Assembly (NCBI GenBank): GCA_964599655.1
Contig: CAZRGV010000045.1
Span: 1-42,756 of the forward strand
Source: CAZRGV01 sp964599655
GTDB lineage: Bacteria > Planctomycetota > Planctomycetia > Isosphaerales > Isosphaeraceae
Length of the DNA stretch: 42,756 nt
Reading direction: 5' to 3'
Both the position numbers and the translations under genes were made by a program. Below the pieces are notes generated by a model. That model saw nothing but the letters and a program-made list of their open reading frames with translations. It did no database searches and was not told the DNA's origin. Of the stretch, positions 32,524 to 41,100 are shown in pieces; within the stretch, counting starts at the first letter, position 1, and the number at the start of each line of letters is the position of its first letter.

Positions 32524-32887
32524 CCGCGTTCACCTCGCGAGGGTTGTTCCCTCACTCGAACTCCAAGGCGCGTGGAACCGCCTGTTGGGTGGGTCGACTC
32601 CGAGCGGCGGAGGTCCATCGCCGGAAGTTGCAGAGGTTCGCCACCATGCGGTGGCATCGGCTCTCGCTCGCTTCCCGGAATGCGACGGACGGGCGCGTTC
32701 TTCGGTCGACTCCTGACGCAATCCCTCAAGCGCAGCTTAGAACATCCCTCGCGTGTCGAGGCTGGATTGTGGGTTTTTCTCCTCCAAGCCATCGGACGAT
32801 TCGACAGCACGTGGCTCCGTGACCTAGAACACGCATGGGTGCTTTGCTCGAATCCAGTCGGTTGGTTTCGGTGAGGAAGGAGCGGCG
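32524..32887. other. Divergent spacer between HD-GYP and kinase genes
   Basis: 364 bases with several overlapping open frames that look spurious. It contains a perfect 16-base hairpin/palindrome, GCCACC-ATGC-GGTGGC (32640-32655). I could not place a convincing promoter on either strand. Confidence 0.5.
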
Positions 32888-35800
32888 ATGACCGACAGGT
32901 CTCGGAGCGACAGGGAGTCTTCGGCGAGCGAGCTGATCGGCGGATGGGATCCCATGGCGGGGTCGGCGTCGGCCTCGCGCGCCACGGACGAGGCGATCGG
33001 GCCGGATCTGCTCGACTGGCCGCCCCAAGATGCCGAGGTCAACGACGCCACACGCTCCGAAACCCGGCGGTTCAGCGATTTCTCGTTGCATCTGTTCACG
33101 AACGAGGACGATCTCGAACGGTCTCGACACTCGATCTCGCCACCGAACCCGACGCGGGAGGCGTCTCGCACGTCCCGCGATCCGATCCGGTTTCCCCGAC
33201 CTGGAGAAATGCTGGCGGGGTTCCGAATCATTTCGGAGCTGGGCCGAGGGGCCTTCGCGAGGGTCTACCTGGCCGAACAGGTCGAGCTGGCCGACCGGCT
33301 GGTCGCGCTGAAGGTATCACGGGCGCTTGGCGATGAGCCTCGGGCCCTGGCCAGGCTGCAGCATGCCCACATCGTGCCGATTCATTCGGTTCATGACGAT
33401 CGCAGTACGGGGCTTCGCTTGCTTTGCATGCCCTATTTGGGAGGGGCGAACCTGGCCCAGGTGCTCGAGACGGCCGGGGCGAGGGCCCCGACGCAGGCGA
33501 CCGGTCGAAGCCTGATCGCGGCTCTCGATCGGGTCAGTGGCCGGCTCTCGGCCTTGCCGGCGCCGGTGGGGTCGAAGGTTAGCACGGCCGTGTTGCCTCG
33601 CTCGACGGGAGCCGAGCTGTCCGGGCCCTTGGACTCGGATTCGCACCCTGAAACCGGGGGGGCGCGGGATCGATCGCCCACGGCGGTCCGGTCGTTGCTG
33701 GGCCGCTACCTCGCCCGGCTGCCGTGGTGGCGCGAGTTCATCGCGGAGCCGCCTGGCACGCTGGAGGACGAGGTCGACTCGCTGCAGCCAGCGCGGAGGT
33801 ATCTGCGGTCTCACAGTTTCGTGCAAGCCGCCGTCTGGATCGCGGCGCGGTTGGCCGAGGCCCTCGAACATGCCCATGCCCGTGGACTTTTGCATCGTGA
33901 CCTGAAGCCGTCGAACATCCTGATCGCGGACGACGGCACCCCGATGATCCTGGACTTCAACTTGTCCGCCGAGATCGTCGGGCCCCAGCCCGAGGACGCG
34001 CCGAAAGCCATGGTCGGTGGCACCTTGCCCTACATGGCCCCCGAGCACCTCGACGCGTTCAATCCGGAGGGCTCGACGCGGCCCGAGGCCGTGGACGAGC
34101 GATCCGACCTGTATTCGCTCGGTCTGATCCTCTTCGAGATGCTGGCCGGGCATCATCCGTATCCCGATCCCGCGGCGGGACTTCCGCTCGTGGAAGTCCT
34201 GCGGCGAATGACCGAGGAACGCTGGCGAGCGGTTCCCTCGGTGCGCGAATCGAACCCGATGGTGCCGCTCAGCCTCGATGCATTGTTGAAGAAGTGCATT
34301 GATCCCGATCCCGCTCGCCGATACCAGCGGGCCCACGACCTGGCCGAGGACCTTCGGCGATTTCTCGACGATCTGCCGATGGCTCATTGCCCCGAGCCGA
34401 GCCTCATCGAGCGTGCCGCCAAGTGGTTTCGGCGCCATCCGGAAGCCCGGGGCTCGAGCACCGTCGGACTGGTGGCGGGCGTCCTACTTCTGGGGATCGT
34501 TTCGGTGGCGGGGGCGATCGCGGTCCGGCTGGAAGGGGCTTCGGCGATCCTGAAGCGAGAGCGATTCAACGACGTCTTCCGGGAATGCCAGCTCTTGCTG
34601 AATACCAGCAGCGGTCCGGTGAGCCACCTGGAACGAGGAGTGGGTCTGGCCAGTCGAGCGCTGGCCTCGTACCAGCTCGATCAGCCCGGGGAATGGGCCA
34701 AGAACCCGATGGTCCGTCGGCTCCCCGCCGATCAGCGCCAGACCCTCGTCGAGGAGCTTTCGGAGCTGATGCTCCTGCATGCGAGAGCCCAGGTCGAGCT
34801 GGCGAGGCGACGCTCGGAACCCTGGCGGCGTTGGGCCTTGCAGTCGGGCATTACCTGGCTCGATCGCGCCGAAGCGATCGACCCGCACCCGTCGGCCGCT
34901 CTGTTCCAGGAGCGAGCCCGCTATTACAAGGCGCTGGGACTTTCTCACGAGGCCGCGCTCGACCGGGCGCGCGCCGAACGAATCCAGCCAGCCACGGCCC
35001 GCGATTTCTACCTGCTGGGAACCACGATGGCTGGGCAGGGACAGATCGACCAGGCGGAGAATTACCTGAGCCGGGCGATCGCCCTTGATCCGAAACGGTT
35101 CTGGGCCTGGTTCGCGCTCGGATTGTGCCACTATGACCAGGGTCGTTACGACATCGCGGCGCACGACTTCACGGTCTGCACGGTTCTCGCGCCCACGTTC
35201 GCCTGGCCTCACATGAACCGTGGCATCGCTCTGGCCGCCAGCAACCGGTTGGTCGAGGCCCGAGCGGCGTATGACCAGGCCCTTCGGGCCAACCCGAACT
35301 TCCTCGAAGCACTGGTCAATCGGGCCCTTTGCAGCCTGGAACTCGGGCAGGCCGAGGAGGCCGCAGCCGACCTTGACCGCGCGATGAGCCTTGGGCGACT
35401 TGAGGAAGGGATCCTGGCGGCCTGGGCCGAGGCTCAGAGCCGGCTCGGACGCCGGTCGCTGGCGGAGGCCGAGTTCGAGGCCGTGCTCCGCAAGCGACCC
35501 GACGACCCGATGATCCTGGTGGCCCACGGATTCTTTCTGATCCGGCACGACCCAATCCGGGCCGAGAACGAGTTCCGGCGCGCCCTTTCGATCGACCCTC
35601 GACACCCGAGAGCTCACCTTGGACTGGCCCACGTCAAGCGTCACGGTGCCCCTCGAGAGGCCCTGGCCCATCTCGACCAGGCCCTCGACGCGTTACCCGG
35701 CCTGACCGATGCTCGGGTCCTGCGAGCCTTGACCCGGGCCCGGCTGGGAGACCCCGACGCTGTCGCCGACGTGGAAATTCTCGTTCGAACGCCCATTCCG

Positions 35801-36004
35801 ATCAACCTTTACAACGCCTCGTGCGCCATGGCGATTCTCTCCCGTACCACGCGGGATGACCGGATCGCGCTGAAGGCGATCGACCTGCTCCGTCGCGCCC
35901 TGGATGCGGGATTCCCCATCGATCACGCCCGAACCGACCCCGATCTCAAGCCCTTGCACGGCACGCGAGGATTTCAAGAATTGTTAAACATGCATATAAA
36001 ATAA
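32888..36004 (+). CDS. Membrane Ser/Thr protein kinase with C-terminal TPR repeats
   Basis: 1038 residues. A ~105-residue disordered N-terminus precedes the kinase domain (~110-485): glycine loop LGRGAFARV (118-126), Lys142 (VALKVS), likely alpha-C Glu150, HRD at 336-338 (LHRDLKPSN), and GTLPYMAPEH for the activation-segment end. The metal-binding motif is DFN (356-358), not DFG. About 110 residues (~195-305), partly low-complexity, are inserted between the hinge and alpha-E. One TM helix (~522-545) precedes TPR repeats from ~640 to the end (for example ATARDFYLLGTTMAGQGQIDQ and AWFALGLCHYDQGRYDIAAHD). AAGGAG lies five bases before ATG 32888. The TPR part is probably on the outer side of the cytoplasmic membrane. 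The last codons become AT-rich (LLNMHIK). Confidence 0.94.
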   Translation: MTDRSRSDRESSASELIGGWDPMAGSASASRATDEAIGPDLLDWPPQDAEVNDATRSETRRFSDFSLHLFTNEDDLERSRHSISPPNPTREASRTSRDPIRFPRPGEMLAGFRIISELGRGAFARVYLAEQVELADRLVALKVSRALGDEPRALARLQHAHIVPIHSVHDDRSTGLRLLCMPYLGGANLAQVLETAGARAPTQATGRSLIAALDRVSGRLSALPAPVGSKVSTAVLPRSTGAELSGPLDSDSHPETGGARDRSPTAVRSLLGRYLARLPWWREFIAEPPGTLEDEVDSLQPARRYLRSHSFVQAAVWIAARLAEALEHAHARGLLHRDLKPSNILIADDGTPMILDFNLSAEIVGPQPEDAPKAMVGGTLPYMAPEHLDAFNPEGSTRPEAVDERSDLYSLGLILFEMLAGHHPYPDPAAGLPLVEVLRRMTEERWRAVPSVRESNPMVPLSLDALLKKCIDPDPARRYQRAHDLAEDLRRFLDDLPMAHCPEPSLIERAAKWFRRHPEARGSSTVGLVAGVLLLGIVSVAGAIAVRLEGASAILKRERFNDVFRECQLLLNTSSGPVSHLERGVGLASRALASYQLDQPGEWAKNPMVRRLPADQRQTLVEELSELMLLHARAQVELARRRSEPWRRWALQSGITWLDRAEAIDPHPSAALFQERARYYKALGLSHEAALDRARAERIQPATARDFYLLGTTMAGQGQIDQAENYLSRAIALDPKRFWAWFALGLCHYDQGRYDIAAHDFTVCTVLAPTFAWPHMNRGIALAASNRLVEARAAYDQALRANPNFLEALVNRALCSLELGQAEEAAADLDRAMSLGRLEEGILAAWAEAQSRLGRRSLAEAEFEAVLRKRPDDPMILVAHGFFLIRHDPIRAENEFRRALSIDPRHPRAHLGLAHVKRHGAPREALAHLDQALDALPGLTDARVLRALTRARLGDPDAVADVEILVRTPIPINLYNASCAMAILSRTTRDDRIALKAIDLLRRALDAGFPIDHARTDPDLKPLHGTRGFQELLNMHIK

Positions 36005-36030
36005 TATATTGTTACAATACTATATTCAAA
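35980..36030. other. AT-rich island after the kinase gene
   Basis: About 50 bases of mostly A+T spanning the kinase stop codon, with the 13-base inverted repeat TATTGT-T-ACAATA (36007-36019). It mirrors the AT-rich island beyond the far end of the divergent HD-GYP gene. Confidence 0.6.
35981..36010 (+). promoter_or_regulatory. Candidate AT-rich promoter of the small 36158 gene
   Basis: TTGTTA (35981-35986), an 18-base spacer and TATATT (36005-36010); an alternative -10, TACAAT, is at 36013-36018. The -35 lies in the last codons of the kinase. Other pairings are possible in this AT-rich stretch. Confidence 0.3.
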
Positions 36031-36157
36031 TCCAACTTGCCCAAAGATCGCCGGCACGGCCAAACGGGGAGGTATCGTCGGGCACAGGGGGTTCCGATAC
36101 GATGAAGAGGTCCGTCCCACAGCGTTGCCGAGACTCGAAGGCGTGAGGAGCCCGACC

Positions 36158-36526
36158 ATGCCGATCGTGTTTGAAGATGAGGCGACGTTCCTCGACTGGC
36201 GGGCGGCGCATCCGGACCAATGGGTGATCACCCGCGCGTCGCCGCCGTTGGAGCATGCCGAGTTCTGGCTGCACAGGGCCCGTTGCGGGTTGCTCGCGAC
36301 CGGCGAGGTCGGAGCAACCGCGACCACCTCGGCCTTTCGCGCGGGCGGCCGCACGATCGACGAATTACTGGCGTGGGTCCGATCCGAGTGGCAAGGCACG
36401 TTCCGTTCGTGTTCCGCCTGCTGCGTGGCGCCGACCCCGCCGGGCGCGTCTGTGACCACGCATCTCGTGGCCGGCCCGATTCCGCCTCGCGGGGCGAAGG
36501 CCCCCGAACGGGAATCGAACGACTGA
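36158..36526 (+). CDS. Small hypothetical protein with SCSACC cluster
   Basis: 122 residues, no family recognised. ATG 36158 has GAGGAG about nine bases upstream, and the composition looks coding from there; an in-frame GTG-type start at 36125 adds residues without support. The first ~80 residues are mixed alpha/beta (MPIVFEDEATFLDWRAAHPD, WVITRASPPLEHAEFW, TIDELLAWVRSEW), followed by the cysteine cluster SCSACC at ~94-99 and a Pro/charged tail. There is no signal peptide or TM. It lies between the kinase and a convergent aquaglyceroporin gene. Three clustered Cys could bind a metal or form disulfides; this is only a suggestion. Confidence 0.7.
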   Translation: MPIVFEDEATFLDWRAAHPDQWVITRASPPLEHAEFWLHRARCGLLATGEVGATATTSAFRAGGRTIDELLAWVRSEWQGTFRSCSACCVAPTPPGASVTTHLVAGPIPPRGAKAPERESND

Positions 36527-36566
36527 GGGGTTTTGGGGGTGATCCTCTCGGACGGGCCGCGGGGAG

Positions 36567-37409
36567 TCAGGGGGCGATCTCGCCGGGGGGGCTGGGTTCG
36601 TCGGGCGAGGGAAGGTGCTCGCTGATGGCGAAGTCGTAAAGCAAGGCGCCGCAGACGCCGCCCGCGAGCGGGGCCACAATCGGGACCCAGAAATACCAGC
36701 CGTGCGACCGAAAGACGGAACTACCCCAACCGAGCAGAGCCGAGGCGAGGCGAGGGCCGAGGTCTCGGGCCGGGTTGATCGCGTAGCCGGTCAGACCACC
36801 GAGCGACAGGCCGATCGCCCAGACGACCACGCCGATGAGGACCGGCTCGAGAAAGCCCTTCGGCGAGGCGTTTCGGCGATCGGTCAGGGCGCGAACGCCC
36901 AGAAGCAAAACGGCCGTTCCGAGGAATTCGCTGAAGAGATTCCGGGCAAGGTTATCGAAGGCCGGATAGGTGGCGAAGACCCCCGCGCCTCCGGCCGCGG
37001 GTCCGGCGAGTTTGCCGTCGACCATGGCGCCCCGGACCGTGATCTGGTTGGTCTGCTCGAAGGCGGAAAACGCCTCCGCGTAGTTGTAGTACAACACGAG
37101 CGCGGCCACGAACGCGCCGGCGATCTGGGCGAGCCAGTACGGGCCGAGCCGGGACCAGGAGAACTCGCCTCGGACCGCCAGGGCGAGGGTGACGGCCGGG
37201 TTGAGGTGGCCGCCGCTGAGCCGTCCGCTGAGGTAGACGCCCAGGGTGACCGCGAAGGCCCAACCGGTGGTGATCACGATCCAGTCGGCCTGCTTGTCGA
37301 GCAGGATGACGGAGGCGACCACGCCGTCTCCCAGCAGGATCAACAGCGCGGTTCCGAGAAATTCGGCGGTCAGGGCCGGACGCAGGGGTGGCTGGTTCAT
37401 GGGCGACAT
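36567..37409 (-). CDS. glpF: Aquaglyceroporin (MIP family, GlpF-like)
   Basis: Inner-membrane channel for glycerol and other small neutral solutes, six TM helices plus two re-entrant loops, about 280 residues. Both pore signatures are present: SGGHLNPAVTLAL and GYAINPARDLGPR. The Asp directly after NPAR is the residue that separates glycerol facilitators (NPARDFGPR in GlpF) from water-only aquaporins, so glycerol transport is favoured. The start is ambiguous: ATG 37409 (MSPMNQPPL) has GGCGGA nine bases upstream, while ATG 37400 lacks a ribosome site. No glycerol kinase or dehydrogenase gene is adjacent, so the physiological solute is open. It is divergent from the TIGR03067-like gene. Confidence 0.94.
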   Translation of the reverse strand: MSPMNQPPLRPALTAEFLGTALLILLGDGVVASVILLDKQADWIVITTGWAFAVTLGVYLSGRLSGGHLNPAVTLALAVRGEFSWSRLGPYWLAQIAGAFVAALVLYYNYAEAFSAFEQTNQITVRGAMVDGKLAGPAAGGAGVFATYPAFDNLARNLFSEFLGTAVLLLGVRALTDRRNASPKGFLEPVLIGVVVWAIGLSLGGLTGYAINPARDLGPRLASALLGWGSSVFRSHGWYFWVPIVAPLAGGVCGALLYDFAISEHLPSPDEPSPPGEIAP

Positions 37410-37575
37410 TTCAAACGATCCGCCCACCGGTTGCAACGCCTGGGTGGGAAGGACCGAAGAAGATCGGCGCTGGATCTGTCGGACCCCTGGCATTCGCGGT
37501 AAAGTGTCGAGATCGCCTCGGGTGCCGTCGTCGCGGTCGCCGGGGCGCCTTGTTCCACGTCCGGGAGAAATGATC

Positions 37576-38019
37576 ATGTCGCGTATTGGCCTGATTCTGT
37601 TGACGCTGGTGGGATTCGCGGTTGTGTCGCGAGCCGATGAGCCCAAGGCGTCGGACCTCGATCGGCTCCAGGGAACCTGGGCGATTGTTTCGATGGAGTT
37701 CAGCGGCAATCCGGCGAATCCCGAGGACATCGAGGGGCGCGTGCTGGTGATCAAGGGAGAAGACTTTACCGATTCGAGGAAGGACGAGGTTTTCGCGAAG
37801 GGAACGCTCAAGCTGGACCCGAAGGCAAAACCCAAGACGCTTGACGCGACCTTCAGCGAGGGTGCGCTCGAGGGAAAGACGAGCCTCGCGATTTACGAGC
37901 TCGATGGCGATACGCTGAAAGTCTGCGTGTCACAGGACGAGGGGGAACGGCCCAAGGCGCTGTCGACCGAGCCGGGTTCGAAGACGATTCTGGTCGTGTA
38001 TCGCCGCCTGGGGCTTTGA
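37576..38019 (+). CDS. Small secreted TIGR03067-like (planctomycete) protein
   Basis: 147 residues with a signal peptide (MSRIGLILLTLVGFAVVSRA, then DE). The mature part begins DLDRLQGTWAIVSMEFSG and continues through beta strands (GRVLVIKGEDF, KGTLKLDPKAKPKTLDATF, SLAIYELDGDTLKVCV) ending in VVYRRL. This is the lipocalin-like pattern of TIGR03067, a family expanded in planctomycetes with no known function. ATG 37576 is chosen because GGGAG is eight bases upstream; ATG 37570 would be too close. Length is typical. It is divergent from the aquaglyceroporin and convergent with the giant protein, with a strong hairpin between the latter two. Confidence 0.9.
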   Translation: MSRIGLILLTLVGFAVVSRADEPKASDLDRLQGTWAIVSMEFSGNPANPEDIEGRVLVIKGEDFTDSRKDEVFAKGTLKLDPKAKPKTLDATFSEGALEGKTSLAIYELDGDTLKVCVSQDEGERPKALSTEPGSKTILVVYRRLGL

Positions 38020-38050
38020 TGCCGAGGCGGGCGGAGGAGAGAATCGCGAG

Positions 38051-38101
38051 TGCACGGAGCGCGGCGGGCGAGGGTTGGCGGATTCCGCCGCGCTCCCTGC
38101 A
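38051..38101. terminator. Bidirectional hairpin between convergent genes
   Basis: A 12-base perfect stem, GGAGCGCGGCGG / CCGCCGCGCTCC, extended past one C-C mismatch by TGCA on each side (17 positions in all), with a 17-base loop. It lies between two converging stop codons, 31 and 14 bases away, so it can serve both strands. Confidence 0.65.
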
Positions 38102-38115
38102 TCGGACAGATGATA

Positions 38116-41100
38116 TTATGGGTTGACGTTCGATTGAGGATGGAGAGAATCGGGGAGCGTACGGGGCCACTGGCCTTCGTAGGTGATGTTGCGGGCGCGG
38201 GCCTCGGTGCGTTGCGCGTCGTGGTAGAGCCCGAAGAACCGCTGGTTCGTGGGTTCGACGGGGCGTTGGAACACGAGCTCGCCGTTGAGGTAGACCGAGA
38301 CCGTGTCGCCTTCGATCGAAAGCTCGGCCTGGTTCCAGGCGTGGGGCTTGAGAGGCGGAGGTTTTGGCCCCTGGCGATGCTCGGGTTCGTCGTGCGCGTT
38401 GTCGGGCGAGAGGCCGGAGCGGTTGTAAGGATCGTCGGTCAGCCAGTGGATCTTCACGCCGTTGGGATCGAGCAGGACAACGAGGCGATCGAGGGCCGGG
38501 TGGACGAGGGCCTTGCCCGGCTCGTAGTAAAATTCGTAGCGAATCCGGCCATCGTCGACGATCGGCCGATGGTAGAAGATCGCGCTTTGTCGCGTCAGGT
38601 TAGGGACAAGGGCGGTCGAGGCGGTCAGGTCGATCCTGGAGCCGACGATTTCCTCGCCGTGTTTTTGCCAGCGAGCCGACGAGCCGTAGGCGTTCGAAAA
38701 GAGGTCGTCAGCGCGCCAGCCGGCCAGATCGCTGGCGGCGGTGAGGTCGAGACGCGCGGGAATGACGGGATTTCCCTTGATCTGGAGGTTGCGCGCCCCT
38801 CCGGTGTTGACGCCGCGGAGGTTGATCGAGAGCCAGGGGTCGGGACTCGCCGGAAGCGCGGTCTCGTAGACCTTGCGATCCTGGATGTAGCAGACCATGC
38901 CGCCATCGTGAACGACGAGGCGATACGGATACCAGTCGCCGATCGACTCTCGCGTGAATGGAGCATCGAGGAGGATCAACGGCTGAGGCTGGTCGTTCTG
39001 GGAAATCTCGATGTGTTTCAGATCGGGATGCAGGCCGACGCGAATGCCTCCGTACGCGAGCCGGGCCTCGCGCCAGCCGAAGGACGTCAGCTCGCAGGAG
39101 ACTTCGAAATCGCCCTGCAAGGGGATGTTCAGGACCAGCGAATCCTCGGCGTGGCCGGGGTAGTGGGTGAACGCGCCGTCGTGGAAGATCCAGAAGGGGG
39201 TGGGAAGCCCGTGGCCCCGGTTTGCGGCGGTCGGATGGATGACGGGCGACCACGGTAATCCGTCCATGGAGGCGCGCGTGGATTCGGGCAGGGCCGCGAT
39301 CTGGCCGAGGGCCCGGGCATGATAGACGCGCAGGTCCCAGTCCGGATTCACGGATTTTTTCGGAATCTGTTTCGTGATCATCTCTTCGAGCAGGTCGAGG
39401 GCAGCCTGGCGGAGCTCGGGCGTTTCGACGAGGGACTGAGCGGCGACCAGCTCGGGCCATCGTTCCGTGGGCGGAGCGCCTGGGCGGATCTCGAGGACCA
39501 AGTCCTTGAGTTCCTTGAGGGCCTCGGAGGCCTGGTCGTGCCGTTCCTGGGCATCGCGGATCAAGGCGAGCAGCGCGAGGCGGCCTCGTCGGTCGAGGTG
39601 CGTGACCGTGCGGAGCGTTTCGACGCGATCGGCCAAGGCGTCGAGCTGCCCGGATTCCTTCGCGGCCGCCACGAGCTCGACGGCGGGGGAGACGAGCCGG
39701 CCGCCGACGTGCGAGCGAGGGGCGCGTGGGTGTTCGCCCTCGGGAATCGCGGGGGGTGGCGGGTCGAGGGGCGTGAAGTCGCCGAAGAGGCGGATGTCCG
39801 CGTGATCGTCGCCGGGAAGCACCCAGGCGGCGAGGCGTTCGAACCGCTCTGGTGCCGGTCGGGCGCGGGTTCGCTCGACGACCGGGATCGCGTCAAAGGC
39901 AAAGAAGCGTCCGCCGATGATGGCCGCTCGCGCGATCCTGGCCTCGAGGTCGGCGTCGGGGTTGACGGTCTTGGGCCTGGCGAGCAGAGTGCCGGCGTCG
40001 ATTGACTGGGGCCAGTCCCCCTTCAACACCACGTCACGCACTTGCAAGGCGGTATGCGCCTTGTCGTGATAGAACCCGAAAAGTTGGTCGTCGCCGGGCT
40101 CCATGGGACGTTCAAAGATCTTCTGATCGTTAAGCGAGAGCTGGACCGTCCCGTGATCGAGGCGAACGATCATGGTGTTCCAGTCGCCCTGTCGGAGCGG
40201 CAGCGGGTTGGGACCTCGGCGCGACGCGGGTTCATCGGCGACGTTGTCGGGCGGCAGGCCGGTCGGGTCAAACGCTCCGGCCTCGGTCAGCCAGTGGAGC
40301 CGAACGCCCCCGGGTTCGATCAGGAAGGCGAGGCTCCCCAGGGTGGGATGCGCCTCGACCTCGCCCGACCTCACAAAGAACTGGTACGAGACCGATTCAC
40401 CGTCGAGAAGCGGCCGGTGGTAGGCGATGCGGCTTTGATTCGGCTCGAGCACAGGGGAATCGTCGACACGACGGCCCAGAAGGACACCGTCGCGAACCGA
40501 CCAGTCGCGCTCTTCGAAGTCGTCGCTCAGGCTCGTGGTCTGGCCGGGAACGTCGGGTTGGTCGAACAGGGGTCGCTTCGGTCGCGTCTCGTTGTAGACG
40601 CCGGTGATCCAGCCGTCGAGAGCCTCGCCCGCGATGAGCCGGACCTCGCGAGGGATTTCCGGCGTGCCGTTGAGAATCAGGTTGCGGAAGTCGCCCGTTG
40701 AGCCTGTCTGACCGCTCAGGAAGAGCCAGGGGGTGGCGGGGCTCGGCGCGTCATCTTCGTGGAAAAGCTGCTGATTGACGAGGTAGCGAATCTTCTCGGG
40801 CGAGACCTGAATTGTCAGGCGGTTGTAGCCTTCCAGGGCAAGCGACTGGAAGAGGACCGGTTTGTTCCCGGAATCGTCGACCGACTGAAGGCGGCTGGTG
40901 GGAACGGTGATCACCCGATTGTTCTCTTGCCAGTAGCGCTGGGAGATGGCGTTGGACGCGACGAGGACCAACCTGCCGTAGCCGAGATCGCTCTGGACCA
41001 GGTTTCCAAAGTAGGCATCGACGGAGATTTCAAACGAGCCCACAAGCGGATAGTTGAACAGAAGGCGATCCCCTCCGGCGACATGATGGAAATGGCCTTC

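Noticed and set aside
38050..39258. Plus-strand 402-codon frame opposite the giant protein
   Set aside because: Low-complexity Val/Gly/Arg/Glu translation typical of antisense GC-rich DNA; the minus strand has real domains.
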